From positions 310,001 through 374,000 of the forward strand of contig JBDOQK010000035.1 in the NCBI GenBank assembly GCA_040437565.1: DNA of 64,000 bases. The letters run 5' to 3'. The notes under the pieces were generated by a model. It was not told where the DNA came from. It searched no databases and worked only from the letters and a program-made list of their open reading frames with translations. The position numbers and the translations under genes are program-made. Source of the stretch: Albugo candida. Taxonomy: Eukaryota > Oomycota > Peronosporomycetes > Albuginales. Of this stretch, positions 10,529 through 22,300 are shown piece after piece (position 1 is the first letter of the stretch; every line of letters begins with the position of its first letter).

Positions 10529-11778
10529 TGCCAAGCTGAACAATCGCTGACCATTTCCAATTATAAGATCTCAACTTCTCGACTGGCAGCACAGAATGGT
10601 ATGAATAAAGCAGAAGTTGGTTGTGATTAGTGCGACCAAAAGCTTTACGACCTCGCACAAGTACAAAATAATCATTGGCAAAAACAATTGTCAAGTCGCA
10701 GGATGATACATCTGCAAGTGTGTCAACTTCAGCCGACTGTCTGTAGCAATATCTTGTTGAGTGACACTGAAGGGTTATTGATCAAGATCTTATAGACGTC
10801 AAAAACGTGACAGCTTGATGCCGCATACTCCGAAGATGTCGTATTTGACATCTGCCGGCTGAAAACTTACTCACAGGGACAAAGATACCTGCTCAGCCTT
10901 TAGCTGAATACATTATGCGCAAGCAAGCAATCAGAATTTCAAAACAAACTCTTCATAAATGGTGTGAGGGTATGAGGATATGGCTATTCAATCTCACGAA
11001 GCTGTTGCAGGCTGCAAAGAGAAAATGTCGTGATCAGGAGATATGATAAGCCATACGACATATGATCCGTAATGAAAATGCCCACCTAATTCAAGTTTCA
11101 CAATCTGATGATAAGTGTGTGATATGTTTGATGAATGAAGACAAGTACTGAATAAAATTGGTGGTTAATGGATTCTGAGCATTTATTGCCCGTAGGTTTA
11201 CTCTGTCTCACTTTATTTCGATCATTCCTTATTTGCAGCACATCGAAGGGGTTGATTCACTTTACCGTGGCACAAAATATGCTGGATTACTACTACCTTA
11301 TCCCGAGCTTTCTACACAAAGCTACTTACACAGATAAATGTCTCCACGTTTGGACCGTGACTGCTTGAAAATTGAATAGTGTGACTTAAAGAACGTATAT
11401 AAGTGATGAGTTCGTTGAGATTGTAAATGTATGGTACAAAGCTATTAAGCTGTTGAGACAATCAGTGGAGAATCTGACTACAAGCAACAGCACCGTTACT
11501 ACTCCTATCTTGACTATGAATTTGTACGAGATGTACCTATATTGTATGTTGTCATTATACTCAGATTACGTTTCCGAGCGAATGACCTGGAATAATGATG
11601 GACATGTAGAGTATGAAATCTTGGGTGCTGCAGTCCTCGACTCCAACTTCGAGATGCTGAGTTTCTTACAGTTCTGAATGCGAAATCAATTCTCCGTAAA
11701 CATTGGTTTATCAATGGAGACATGTGCTCCCTGCAAGATGAACAATGTGAAGTACATGCAGCATCTGCTTGCTAAAAA
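10529..11778 (+). other. Degraded or intronic sequence, no clear gene
   Basis: Plus-strand frames continue weakly with interruptions (for example LRKHWFINGDMCSLQDE near 11690-11740 and a YRGTKYAGLLLPYPE stretch near 11260). They look protein-like but are broken by stops. They could be further exons of the PHD gene or an upstream exon of the Myb gene. I cannot assemble them with confidence. Confidence 0.35.
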
Positions 11779-11959
11779 TCGTGAAACCTCTCTTCCAATA
11801 GTACGATGTTATGCGATCTCTTACAGCGACTTTGCCGAAGTTTATATAGCGCAACCGTTTCAGACTCGGTTGCCAATTGATGTCTATTTCTGACGCAGGA
11901 AAGGGATTTTTGCAGATCACCATATTCTTGCGACCAAACGGGTGAAGTTTTGTATTTTG

Positions 11960-13189
11960 ATGAGACAATACTCATCTGTCGAGTATCGAACGGTATCCGA
12001 CGCATGGACAGCTGAGGAGCATGAAAGGTTCCTTATCGGACTGGAGCGATGCGGGCTGTATGGAAAGAATCAAATTATGAGTCAGGGCATGTGGCAGATC
12101 ATTCTCGAAGCAGTGGGGGCAACCAAATCACTGCATCAAGTGCAAGAGCATGCACAAAATTATTTCATGCAACTCCAAGCACTTGGCACTAAAAAAAACA
12201 AGGATTTTCTGGAAACTGCAAGCTTAGAAACTACATGGACAATGGAGGAAGAGAAACGCTTTGAGGAAATACTCAGCAAATGGCGAAGCAGCGATGATTA
12301 CTGCTGGCAAGAAATTAGCAATGCTTTGCCCGGAAGGTCATTGGAGGAGGTAAAAGAAAGGTATAAAAAGTTATGCAACGATGTCAGAAGAATTGAACAA
12401 GGAAATCACGTGACGGCGTATTATAGTCGCTACAAGCGGCCATATACGGCGGTTTCGATTCAAAATGGTGACGAGGATTTAGCAAGGATGCAACAAGAAT
12501 ATCTTGATTTTCAACCACGGTCACAGGCTTATAATCATACAAATGTAATGAACATTAGCAGAAAATCAACACGAAACAATCGAAGAGAGACTTTCGGTGA
12601 TCGTATCATTGTTAGCAAAGAAGATCAACGGTATCTTTTCGATGCAGTTGCACACGTGCAAGCTATATCATCCGCAAACTCTCCCGCAGTGGCAATTGTG
12701 AACACAGCAGTTAATTTATTGTTGAGGCATAGGGCTGAAATTAGAGAAGGCTTTGAAGCTCGTATTACATTGGACCAAGCATATTTGGCTTTGGAGAAAC
12801 TCGTTTCTCAACTTGAACTTCAAGGGAATAGCGGAGCCCCAGTATATCATTTGATTGTCAACGAGTTGGTTTTTATGCTCGGATTGGCTGACGGTCTCAT
12901 GCAGTCACAGCCAGGGCTAATTGCTCCTTTGTCAGTGAATCCATCCATATACAGTGGAAGGAATTATCTCGTTCATCCCATGCCGAATTTTAACACATTG
13001 AATCAATGCGAACACTTGCATCAATTCCAATCCTCAAGACAGATGGCTCCTTCATCAATTGCTTCATTAGCAGGCCGTATAACAGAAGAACCGTTAGCGA
13101 ATAATGCTTCATTTCTTCCCTCATATCATGGTTTCGATGATGGATGCGTACTACCTGCTGCCTTGTACCATCCATTAGAGCGTGATTGA
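11960..13189 (+). CDS. Two-repeat Myb/SANT transcription factor (SHAQKYF-like class)
   Basis: From the first ATG (11960) the protein has 409 residues. Repeat 1 (about residues 14-75) shows WTAEEHERFLIGLERCG, GMWQIILEAVGA and ends QVQEHAQNYFMQL, close to the SHAQKYF signature of Myb-related factors. Repeat 2 (about 88-145) is WTMEEEKRFEEILSKW...CWQEISNALPGRSLEEVKERYKKL. The remaining ~260 residues carry helices (LLLRHRAEIREGF, YLALEKLVSQLEL) and a Ser/Asn-rich tail with no named domain. It should act in the nucleus as a DNA-binding regulator. An upstream exon is possible because the frame stays open before the ATG. It converges with the FAM161-like gene, with stop codons about 70 bases apart in the 15-kb copy. 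Confidence 0.85.
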   Translation: MRQYSSVEYRTVSDAWTAEEHERFLIGLERCGLYGKNQIMSQGMWQIILEAVGATKSLHQVQEHAQNYFMQLQALGTKKNKDFLETASLETTWTMEEEKRFEEILSKWRSSDDYCWQEISNALPGRSLEEVKERYKKLCNDVRRIEQGNHVTAYYSRYKRPYTAVSIQNGDEDLARMQQEYLDFQPRSQAYNHTNVMNISRKSTRNNRRETFGDRIIVSKEDQRYLFDAVAHVQAISSANSPAVAIVNTAVNLLLRHRAEIREGFEARITLDQAYLALEKLVSQLELQGNSGAPVYHLIVNELVFMLGLADGLMQSQPGLIAPLSVNPSIYSGRNYLVHPMPNFNTLNQCEHLHQFQSSRQMAPSSIASLAGRITEEPLANNASFLPSYHGFDDGCVLPAALYHPLERD

Positions 13190-13260
13190 ATGCAATGTAC
13201 TTGCAATATCAAAAATCATCAGATTTTCAGCATTTTAATAATAGAAGCTCTATTTCGAAT

Positions 13261-13463
13261 CTAACTTTTAGCAATGTTTTCTTCTTCCGGAGTCAGAATC
13301 TCTCTCAATTGCAATTTGTTGGCACAAATAACATTTTTGACAACACAAGCGAGCGCTTGCTTTTTGTGCTCTTCTTTCTTCAAATCAATCATAAAGCGTT
13401 CCATAAGGGTGGGTTGTGTGGCCACGGCTTCCATGATGCGTTTACGATTCTCTAAAAGAGCTT
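13261..13463 (-). pseudogene. Duplicate 3' end of the FAM161-like gene (assembly copy)
   Basis: The minus strand here repeats the last ~67 codons of the FAM161-like gene and is cut by the gap. It belongs to the artefactual duplicate and is not a separate gene. Confidence 0.85.
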
Positions 13464-13744
13464 NNNNNNNNNNNNNNNNNNNNNNNNNNNNNNNNNNNNN
13501 NNNNNNNNNNNNNNNNNNNNNNNNNNNNNNNNNNNNNNNNNNNNNNNNNNNNNNNNNNNNNNNTCGTGAAACCTCTCTTCCAATAGTACGATGTTATGCG
13601 ATCTCTTACAGCGACTTTGCCGAAGTTTATATAGCGCAACCGTTTCAGACTCGGTTGCCAATTGATGTCTATTTCTGACGCAGGAAAGGGATTTTTGCAG
13701 ATCACCATATTCTTGCGACCAAACGGGTGAAGTTTTGTATTTTG

Positions 13745-14974
13745 ATGAGACAATACTCATCTGTCGAGTATCGAACGGTATCCGACGCATGGACAGCTGA
13801 GGAGCATGAAAGGTTCCTTATCGGACTGGAGCGATGCGGGCTGTATGGAAAGAATCAAATTATGAGTCAGGGCATGTGGCAGATCATTCTCGAAGCAGTG
13901 GGGGCAACCAAATCACTGCATCAAGTGCAAGAGCATGCACAAAATTATTTCATGCAACTCCAAGCACTTGGCACTAAAAAAAACAAGGATTTTCTGGAAA
14001 CTGCAAGCTTAGAAACTACATGGACAATGGAGGAAGAGAAACGCTTTGAGGAAATACTCAGCAAATGGCGAAGCAGCGATGATTACTGCTGGCAAGAAAT
14101 TAGCAATGCTTTGCCCGGAAGGTCATTGGAGGAGGTAAAAGAAAGGTATAAAAAGTTATGCAACGATGTCAGAAGAATTGAACAAGGAAATCACGTGACG
14201 GCGTATTATAGTCGCTACAAGCGGCCATATACGGCGGTTTCGATTCAAAATGGTGACGAGGATTTAGCAAGGATGCAACAAGAATATCTTGATTTTCAAC
14301 CACGGTCACAGGCTTATAATCATACAAATGTAATGAACATTAGCAGAAAATCAACACGAAACAATCGAAGAGAGACTTTCGGTGATCGTATCATTGTTAG
14401 CAAAGAAGATCAACGGTATCTTTTCGATGCAGTTGCACACGTGCAAGCTATATCATCCGCAAACTCTCCCGCAGTGGCAATTGTGAACACAGCAGTTAAT
14501 TTATTGTTGAGGCATAGGGCTGAAATTAGAGAAGGCTTTGAAGCTCGTATTACATTGGACCAAGCATATTTGGCTTTGGAGAAACTCGTTTCTCAACTTG
14601 AACTTCAAGGGAATAGCGGAGCCCCAGTATATCATTTGATTGTCAACGAGTTGGTTTTTATGCTCGGATTGGCTGACGGTCTCATGCAGTCACAGCCAGG
14701 GCTAATTGCTCCTTTGTCAGTGAATCCATCCATATACAGTGGAAGGAATTATCTCGTTCATCCCATGCCGAATTTTAACACATTGAATCAATGCGAACAC
14801 TTGCATCAATTCCAATCCTCAAGACAGATGGCTCCTTCATCAATTGCTTCATTAGCAGGCCGTATAACAGAAGAACCGTTAGCGAATAATGCTTCATTTC
14901 TTCCCTCATATCATGGTTTCGATGATGGATGCGTACTACCTGCTGCCTTGTACCATCCATTAGAGCGTGATTGA
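13745..14974 (+). CDS. Second copy of the Myb/SANT gene (probable assembly duplicate)
   Basis: This is identical in translation over all 409 residues to the gene at 11960-13189, including both SANT repeats. It lies in the right-hand arm of the duplication around the gap. This copy is joined to the intact FAM161-like gene, while the left copy is joined to the upstream PHD region. A merged locus would hold a single Myb gene between them. Confidence 0.75.
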   Translation: MRQYSSVEYRTVSDAWTAEEHERFLIGLERCGLYGKNQIMSQGMWQIILEAVGATKSLHQVQEHAQNYFMQLQALGTKKNKDFLETASLETTWTMEEEKRFEEILSKWRSSDDYCWQEISNALPGRSLEEVKERYKKLCNDVRRIEQGNHVTAYYSRYKRPYTAVSIQNGDEDLARMQQEYLDFQPRSQAYNHTNVMNISRKSTRNNRRETFGDRIIVSKEDQRYLFDAVAHVQAISSANSPAVAIVNTAVNLLLRHRAEIREGFEARITLDQAYLALEKLVSQLELQGNSGAPVYHLIVNELVFMLGLADGLMQSQPGLIAPLSVNPSIYSGRNYLVHPMPNFNTLNQCEHLHQFQSSRQMAPSSIASLAGRITEEPLANNASFLPSYHGFDDGCVLPAALYHPLERD

Positions 14975-15045
14975 ATGCAATGTACTTGCAATATCAAAAA
15001 TCATCAGATTTTCAGCATTTTAATAATAGAAGCTCTATTTCGAAT

Positions 15046-17172
15046 CTAACTTTTAGCAATGTTTTCTTCTTCCGGAGTCAGAATCTCTCTCAATTGCAAT
15101 TTGTTGGCACAAATAACATTTTTGACAACACAAGCGAGCGCTTGCTTTTTGTGCTCTTCTTTCTTCAAATCAATCATAAAGCGTTCCATAAGGGTGGGTT
15201 GTGTGGCCACGGCTTCCATGATGCGTTTACGATTCTCTAAAAGAGCTTGACGAAAGCTCGCCTTGCTTAATTTTGCTTGGTCTTTAGCTATCTGCTGCAC
15301 TTGCTGCAAATCGACAAAAGTTCCGGGATAGTTGTCGCGACGTTGAGACTCGAGTAATTCGACTTGTTGCTTGATTCGAACCTTTGCAAGTTTGAGTCTT
15401 CTTTCGCGCACTTCCTGAGCTTGTTGTGTTTCTAGCTCACGTTCTTTGGCTGCTATGATCCTTTTCTTCAACTCATCCCTTCGCAACTGATCCGTTTTGG
15501 TGAGTTTTGGATCATTTGATATCGATGAGCATTCTCTATTGATCTTTGTCATCAATGAATGATATTTTCGCAATTGAGCTTGTTGATATTCCAGTTTTTC
15601 GTCGCTGATGCGTTTTTTTCTTGCGAGACGCTTCTGTCGTAGCGCATCATATTCGCCGTGGCGATGCTCAAAAAAAGGAACAGCACTGAATTTCTCTCCA
15701 CTTGATTCCTTCTGTCGAACTTTCTTTTCCTGTTCACTTCTTTCCCATTGCCGATGCAACCGATCGAAATCGGGTACTGGTTTGGAGCGAAATTGACGTG
15801 ATAAATCTCGCTTTTCTACTTTTCTGGCGTTTGCTTTGGCTTCTACGATCAGAGCTTGGGTCATACGAGACGGAAGACTGGCACGCAGCAAGTACTCTTG
15901 CGATCGTTTCATTATTCGAGTCCGACGTTCGACTTCATCTTCGCATTTGGTGCGATATGTTGATACAGGAACATCGCGTGCTTTAACTTGCTGATACATC
16001 TGTCGTAATTTTTCTTCGTTTTCTTGTACAAGTGCCTTCTTTCGAGCAGCACTATGTTTCTGGCGTTCCAATAAATTCACGGGAGGTTTACCTCGCTTGG
16101 CACGATCTAATTTTGCAGCTGCCTGCTGTTCCACTAAAAGCTTTTCTTCCATTTCCATGTGTTTTCTGTAGATAGAATCAATCAGTTCAGTATTACATCA
16201 TAAAAGATCTCCTTACTGCTCGTAATAGCTTTTCACAACTCTAGCAACACGCGCTGTTGAGATGGGACGAGCGCTTTTTGCTCGTAAGATTCCTGATCTG
16301 ATGTGTTTTGTGGCGAGTGCAAAAGCTGAGCACGGACGACGGTCATTTGAGTTTCTTCGACTCGTTTGTGTGTCATTATGTCGAAACATAAAGCTGTCAC
16401 TGTGTAAGCCTTCATCTTCGGATAGTGCGCTTGGAGAATAAAGTGAACTTGGTGTGAAGCAGCTGTGAAAACTCTCATCATAGCTTGGTGCAACTATTTC
16501 AGTTCCATCATACTCCATCCTGCGCTTCTCAAAACTCATATCTGACAGATCAGCAGCGATGTCTAGACTGAAGTTCCGCTCGTCTTCAGATTCGTTGAGA
16601 CCTTGATCGGTGTTAAGGGAGGCTTCCGATTGGAAACTGGTGTGTTGATTGTTTCTAGATTCTTGTGCCGTCTTCACCCTTTTTTTTGTCTGTATATTGG
16701 AGCGTATCCCAGCTTCCGCTAAGCATTTCTCATCTCCAGATAAGCTGTACTCCAAAATATCGTCACCACTATCATCATTACGAGACATATAGGCCGGTGG
16801 CGCTTCTTGATCGTCTTCTTCAATGCTATACGTCCATGCCGTTCTTCCTCGTGGGTAGGTAGCCTTATGAGACGGCGTAGAGCAATCACCAGTAGCCAAG
16901 GCGGGTTTAGTACCTCGACATCGTTGTCGATTCAAGTTGTCTTTGTGTATGGTCTTACGCCGGGAATCAATGTCAAGTATTGTTGCTTGTATCGCATGTC
17001 TTTCGTTTTCTTGTTCCGTCTCACTTAAAGTCCGATATCGGTTCGAGGCGTCAGGATTTTGACCGGCTTTCACTCCTCTGACAACCAACTCTCGATTTGG
17101 TTCGCTCCCTCTAATATCATACGAAACCCCGGAACGAGACGAGCCTTTTGGTGCCACATGAGGATGTCGCAT
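15046..17172 (-). CDS. FAM161-like ciliary/centrosomal protein
   Basis: There are two exons, 17172-16217 and 16165-15046. The 51-base intron has donor GTAAGG and acceptor CTACAG, and splicing joins ...YYEQ to KHMEMEEK in frame for 691 residues. The first ~310 residues are polar and Ser/Asp-rich. The second half is highly charged and helical, and holds the family signature FRSKPVPDFDRLHRQWE (about residue 450), SRMTQALIVEAKANARKVEK and long Arg/Lys/Gln coiled-coil stretches (RRDELKKRIIAAKERELE). FAM161A/B proteins bind microtubules at basal bodies and cilia, which fits an organism with swimming zoospores. The C-terminus converges on the Myb gene. Confidence 0.8.
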
Positions 17173-17403
17173 GATCGAGAGATCTTGGATGCAAAAAGCG
17201 AAATTTGCACATTCGCGTCATCTTACTCATCACTTTGGTTGTCGACTGATTTAGATGCATAGTTTCATAAATCTATTTATGATGATCAAAGAGAAGTCAC
17301 TTGGAATCCTCCCTACGATTTGTATAGAAAGTCGGAATAATTCGAGTCAAGTAAGGAGTCTAGCTCTACACCCCTTGTTCTCAATTAGTTCTGCCAATTC
17401 GCA

Positions 17404-19245
17404 TCAGTAAAAGTTCAAAGCCCATCTTCGTATATTTTGTAAGAATGACCACATATCCGATCGAATCAAAAATGCCAAGAAATAAAAGTACATGCATCCA
17501 AGTATCAGGAGACTCGAAAGAGTAAACCCATTCAATTGTAGACTCGATAAGTTCACTGAGACTAAGTAGAGATTGATGACACAAATCAAAAGCCCGATAA
17601 TCCATCCTGTTGCCATAATGGCTGTATTGTTGACGAAAACATTCCCCATGATATTTTTGGAGCTCGTAAAGACCAAAAGTGGAAGTAACGCAAACGGAAG
17701 TTGTATGGACTGTAAAACATTGAGCAGCTCATCCATTTTGTCGCTATTTTGCGGCTGATACTGACTCAGTATTGCAACAGCTAAAGCAGGTATCAACGCA
17801 ACACAACGCGTCAGTGCCACTCGTTTCCACGGCGATAGTCGAATGTTTAAAAATCCTTCCATGACAAATTGTCCAGCATACGTTCCTGTCATTGTCGAAC
17901 TTTGACCAGCAGCCAGGAGACCTATGGCCCATATGATTTCAGCATAATTTCCAAGCATATCTCTGAGTGAACGGCCTGCTTGAGATAGTCCTATTGGCTG
18001 ACACCAACCCGACATTCCATTGCTCAAAGTACAGGAACGTAATGTTGGTCCGTTAACAGTACCCCCAGGCACACACGATGAACTATCATGATTCGTGCGA
18101 TATGTCTCTACGCAATCGGGCGAGAAAAATCCTTTAGAGAAGACTCCAAGCACAGCCAGGTTGATGAGAAAAGATATAAAGAGTGCAACTCCTGCTTCGA
18201 TTGTGAAATACAGATTAGCCATTCGCACTTCCTGGACCTTATGATGACGAACATGGCGGGTTTGTACAAGCGCCGAGTGTAGGTACAAGTTATGTGGCAT
18301 GATCACAGCTCCAACTATCCCAACAGCCTGTGTCATCGCATATGACGGAATTCTAGGCACGAATCCATCCATTACTTCGTCCAATTGGATACGACTTTGA
18401 TAGAAATTGGCACAGAAGCAGATGAGCATAATGGCGAGAAGAAACACAAAGAATGCCTCAAGCTTTCGTATTCCGTAGCGATGCAGCAACAAGAACGTAA
18501 ATGTGTCAACTGCCGTGATCTATCAATGGAAAAGAGATTATGAGCTCAACGTGAAATTCAATGAATGTATATTGGCTACCAGGCATCCACCCCATAGCGG
18601 AATTTGAAATAGAATTTGCAAAGCAATTGCTGACCCAAGCACTTCTTGAATATCGCTGTGAGGAGAGAATCTTCACTAGAACCCATAGATATCGGTCGTT
18701 ATGACACACCTCCCGACGATAGCGATCTCTGTCATGATCCAAAGTGTAATAGACGCCCAGCGAGGGTACACGGCGGTACACATTTCAGCCAAATTTTTGC
18801 CTGTCACCACACCCAAACGCACTGCCAAAATCTGTCTTTCACACAGCGATACCACTGAGTCCTTCTAATCAAAGCTTTATGAGCCATACCTGAAGATAAA
18901 AGCCCATCACAGTGGCACCAAAAAGAACCCAAATCAGTTGATAACCTGCATATGCTCCTGCTTGTAGGTCACTTTCGAGATTGCCAGGATCAACATAAGC
19001 GATACTCATGAGCCATCCAGGTCCAGTGAACGCCCATAATGCTCTCCAACTAAGCTTAAAGGTCAGCGAGCGTGATTTGTAGTGATTCAAATGTCACACG
19101 ACCTAAATTTTGTTGATGAATGAGTCTCTTTCGGTGGCTCTATCTCACCATATGATAAAGTATGTTCCTTTCTCAACGTATTGTACGAATTTGAATGCGT
19201 TACTTGCGGAATTAAGCACAAATTCTCGACATTTTCATGTGCCAT
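17404..19245 (-). CDS. NRAMP family divalent metal transporter
   Basis: Exons recovered: about 19090-18890, 18831-18710, 18655-18580 and 18519-17404, with introns of 58, 54 and 60 bases (GTATGG, GTGTGT, GTAGCC donors; CAG/CAG/TAG acceptors). The joined frame has about 500 residues. It shows [20 protein letters not shown] (TM1 DPGN metal site), the [15 protein letters not shown] segment of TM3 and the TM6 motif [19 protein letters not shown]. Both metal-binding motifs (DPGN, MPH) are intact, so it should move Mn2+/Fe2+ with protons across the plasma or vacuolar membrane. The frame before 19090 meets a stop, so the N-terminus needs a small 5' exon. An ATG at 19245 followed by GTAACG is one candidate. 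Confidence 0.92.
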
Positions 19246-19350
19246 TTAAATCCGCTCAAAAGATACAAATGATCGAATCTAAACTAGAGTGGCACGCTCT
19301 CTATAACGGTGGAAACAAATGCGATAAGTAAGCTAAATTCGAGATGCGGT

Positions 19351-22300
19351 TCACTTTCGACCATTGTGGCGAACTGAAAGCTTGCGATGTGCGTTTTGTT
19401 TGTCTTCAACAGTCTCTTCAATACGTTCGAGATTTTCTCGTCGAGTGAGCTTTCGAAGCCGGATACCTTTCTTCGGATTCGTATCTGGCGACTCTAAATG
19501 TGATTTAGTCGCCAAAGTCTCCATTCCGATAATTTTGTTATCAGTAGGCGCAATACTCGCAATCGATTGCTCGTCGATCGCCAGAGACGACTCCATGTGC
19601 TCTGTAAATGGTATGATCGTATTCGAGCTGTAAGAGTGATCATCACGTTTGATCTGCAATTCATATTCCCACACATCCATTTGAGAGAAATTTAAGACTG
19701 GCATTTGATCATGTTGAACACTTTGAGGCTTTTTGACATTCCGCATGAAATCTCTCACTGGTGATAGAGAATTTGTTTTTGATGTCACTTCGATCAGATT
19801 TTCTTCGAGAGATTTGTGGAGATGCAGAAGACCTTGTGGTGGCAGAGACATGGTGATTTGTAAATTGCAATGTCGTTTATAAGAGGTGCTTTTGCAGCGC
19901 CACTTTGGCGGAGTCGAATAACGTGGAGGATGCACCAAATCTTTGAACTTTACACTGAAGCGACTTTCAGGGCGTGTAATCTTCAGCGAATACCTCAAGG
20001 ATGACTGAATTTTGACTCCATTTGACGAGTTTGTGTTGCTAGAGTCAAGTGCCGAAATCACAAGCGCTTCAATCGCTCCGTTTTCAATTAGCGAAGAACC
20101 ATTCGATAGATTAGACAATGAGGTCGTACAGATTGTAGCGATCAACTCATCTTCAGATCCCAAAATGCCCGAAATGTGCGTCAACGCTGTAATTGCTCCT
20201 TGCGATATCATAGTCGGAGCCGCTTCAGCATCCGCTGCGAAATTTGAGGAGTTTGTGAGATTAAATATCGTAATGGCGCATAGAGCCATAATATCTCGAG
20301 CGATACTTGTGGATCCAATTGCTTCAGCGGTGTATAAAAGTGCTTGATCGGAGATCATCCTGATTGCTTCGAATCGTATCAGACCCGATCGAAGTGCATC
20401 ATAAGACGATAGCGCAGCTATACTCGAAACACATCGATATCTCGTTTCGACCAATTGCGTTTTCATCATCAACAAAGATACGGCCTTTAATGCTGTACTG
20501 TGGACGAGCTGCTCTTGTATGAAACTGGCCTCTTGTACGATGAATGGAGACACAATTGCGTCCACACCGAATACAATATCACATATAATCTCTGAGCAAT
20601 CCAGTGCCGATTCGAGATCACTATATGCAGCCTCACACAAGTGGCACAAAAGTGACACCATATCGAATTGTGAAAGCCCCCGGCTCCAATCTTTTGCGGT
20701 TGACGATCTTTTTGCTAGGAAGCGTTTATAGTGTATGATTTTTCGAGTCAATATGCAGACAAGAGCAATAAGGGCATTGTCATGCCTTCCAAAAGATACA
20801 ATCCTTTCCATCATGCCTAGAAGATCAATTGCTTCTGCCAGAGGAGACTCTCGCGATTCTTCATCTTTGTAAGCGAGGCAGCACATGGAGAAGAGGACAT
20901 GAGATAATCCATTCAGAAGCCAACGAGAACTTCCATCTTCCTGTACATCTAGCGACTTGATCATCCTCTCAAGTAATTCCGCGAGTGTTTGGAATAAGGT
21001 CTCTGATTTTAGCCCACCAATCATGTTACTGTCAGCAGCAAAGTAAGACAATGTTCCAGCCGCATAGACCACAAAAGGAGGGACATCGGTGGACGTTGAT
21101 CCAATTTCATTAATCGAACTCAAAAATCGCATCAAAATACTGACAGAAACTTCGTTGAATGCGGCATTCCTCCTTTTGGGATTTGATATCAACAAATGCA
21201 TCACAAGCGATAATCGTTCCCAACTAGCGACCATCTCGTCTACGCACTCCATAAGACGTGCAGATAAAGCGTCCACAGCATCGACAATACTCGGAACAAG
21301 GGTGTCAATCTGTGCTTCACTAACCTCAAGCAAAGACAACAGTAGATGTTCATGAGTGACGCATAAATTGACGTCTTCCATTGATGACGATCTCACAATC
21401 ATCGCAAGAAACGCACGCAAAGAAGCGCTTCGAAAAAATGAGTAGTCATTCGATGTGTCGACTGCATGGGAGACCATTTGTTCAACAATGTAGGTCACCA
21501 TCCAAATACATTCGATGTTGTCAAATGCGATGAATTGCGGTATGAGATCAACCATTCCTTCTCGAATAAGAGTGGAAATCGTATTCGATGTGATTAGATT
21601 GCATAAGGCTGCTAGACACGTCTGTCGGGTCGCTGAGTTCAAAGAACGGACCATTGCGATTGTCATAAGAAGATCCACAGCTCTCATTTCGACCAAATGC
21701 TCTTCTGAATTCGTGACAGACGATAAATGAGCCACAACATTGACAATATTGGATTGGATTTCTTCGCTATAGCAATTAATACTCAATATTGGTAGTATTT
21801 CCATCACCGAGTGGATACTTTTCTGTGAGCTGAGCATCGCAATGCAACTTTGTGGGTTTCTGGCGAGATTTGCCAATATGATGGAGCAGTAACGCTGAAG
21901 AGTACTCTTGTCTCGATTTCGGTCTTGGTTTTCCTCAATGACTTTGAGCCTCGCTACTCCCGATACCAGCTTCAATATTCCAGATTCTAAAAGTATCAGC
22001 CCCACGACTTTATGGCGCGATATGCAGGCTAAAATATGGCAGTAAGCAGCTTTGGCTTCAGTGTCTTCTGAGCTGAGTGTATTTTGAATTATTACGCCAA
22101 TTGTTTGCTCTTGAAACAGAAAATCAGCACTCGCATCCTCTCTGCTCAAAAGACTCAGACAAAGACAGGCCAACTTTACTAAGACTTCGTTGGTGTGTTC
22201 CAACTCCAACAGTTGCGTCAGAAAGCGAATTATTGGACCAACATGAGTCACTACTGCATCTGACGAGTCCGTTCCTAGCATGAGAGAAGTTACAGCAGCA

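Larger units (their letters stand above)
11779..15248 (+). repeat. Assembly-type direct duplication around the 13,464-13,563 gap
   Basis: Bases 11779-13463 (1,685 bases) recur at 13564-15248 with a constant offset of 1,785. I saw no difference between the copies. The 100-N gap sits exactly between the end of copy 1 and the start of copy 2. The duplication covers the whole Myb gene and the last 200 bases of the FAM161-like gene, without regard for gene boundaries. This is most simply an unmerged overlap of two contigs. Confidence 0.95.

Noticed and set aside
11960-14974. Tandem duplicated Myb genes as a biological gene expansion
   Set aside because: The copies are identical over 1,685 bases including non-coding flanks, and the arms abut a 100-N gap as at seven other gaps. 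An assembly overlap is far simpler.
19364-21730. Several plus-strand frames
   Set aside because: They are antisense shadows of the armadillo gene.
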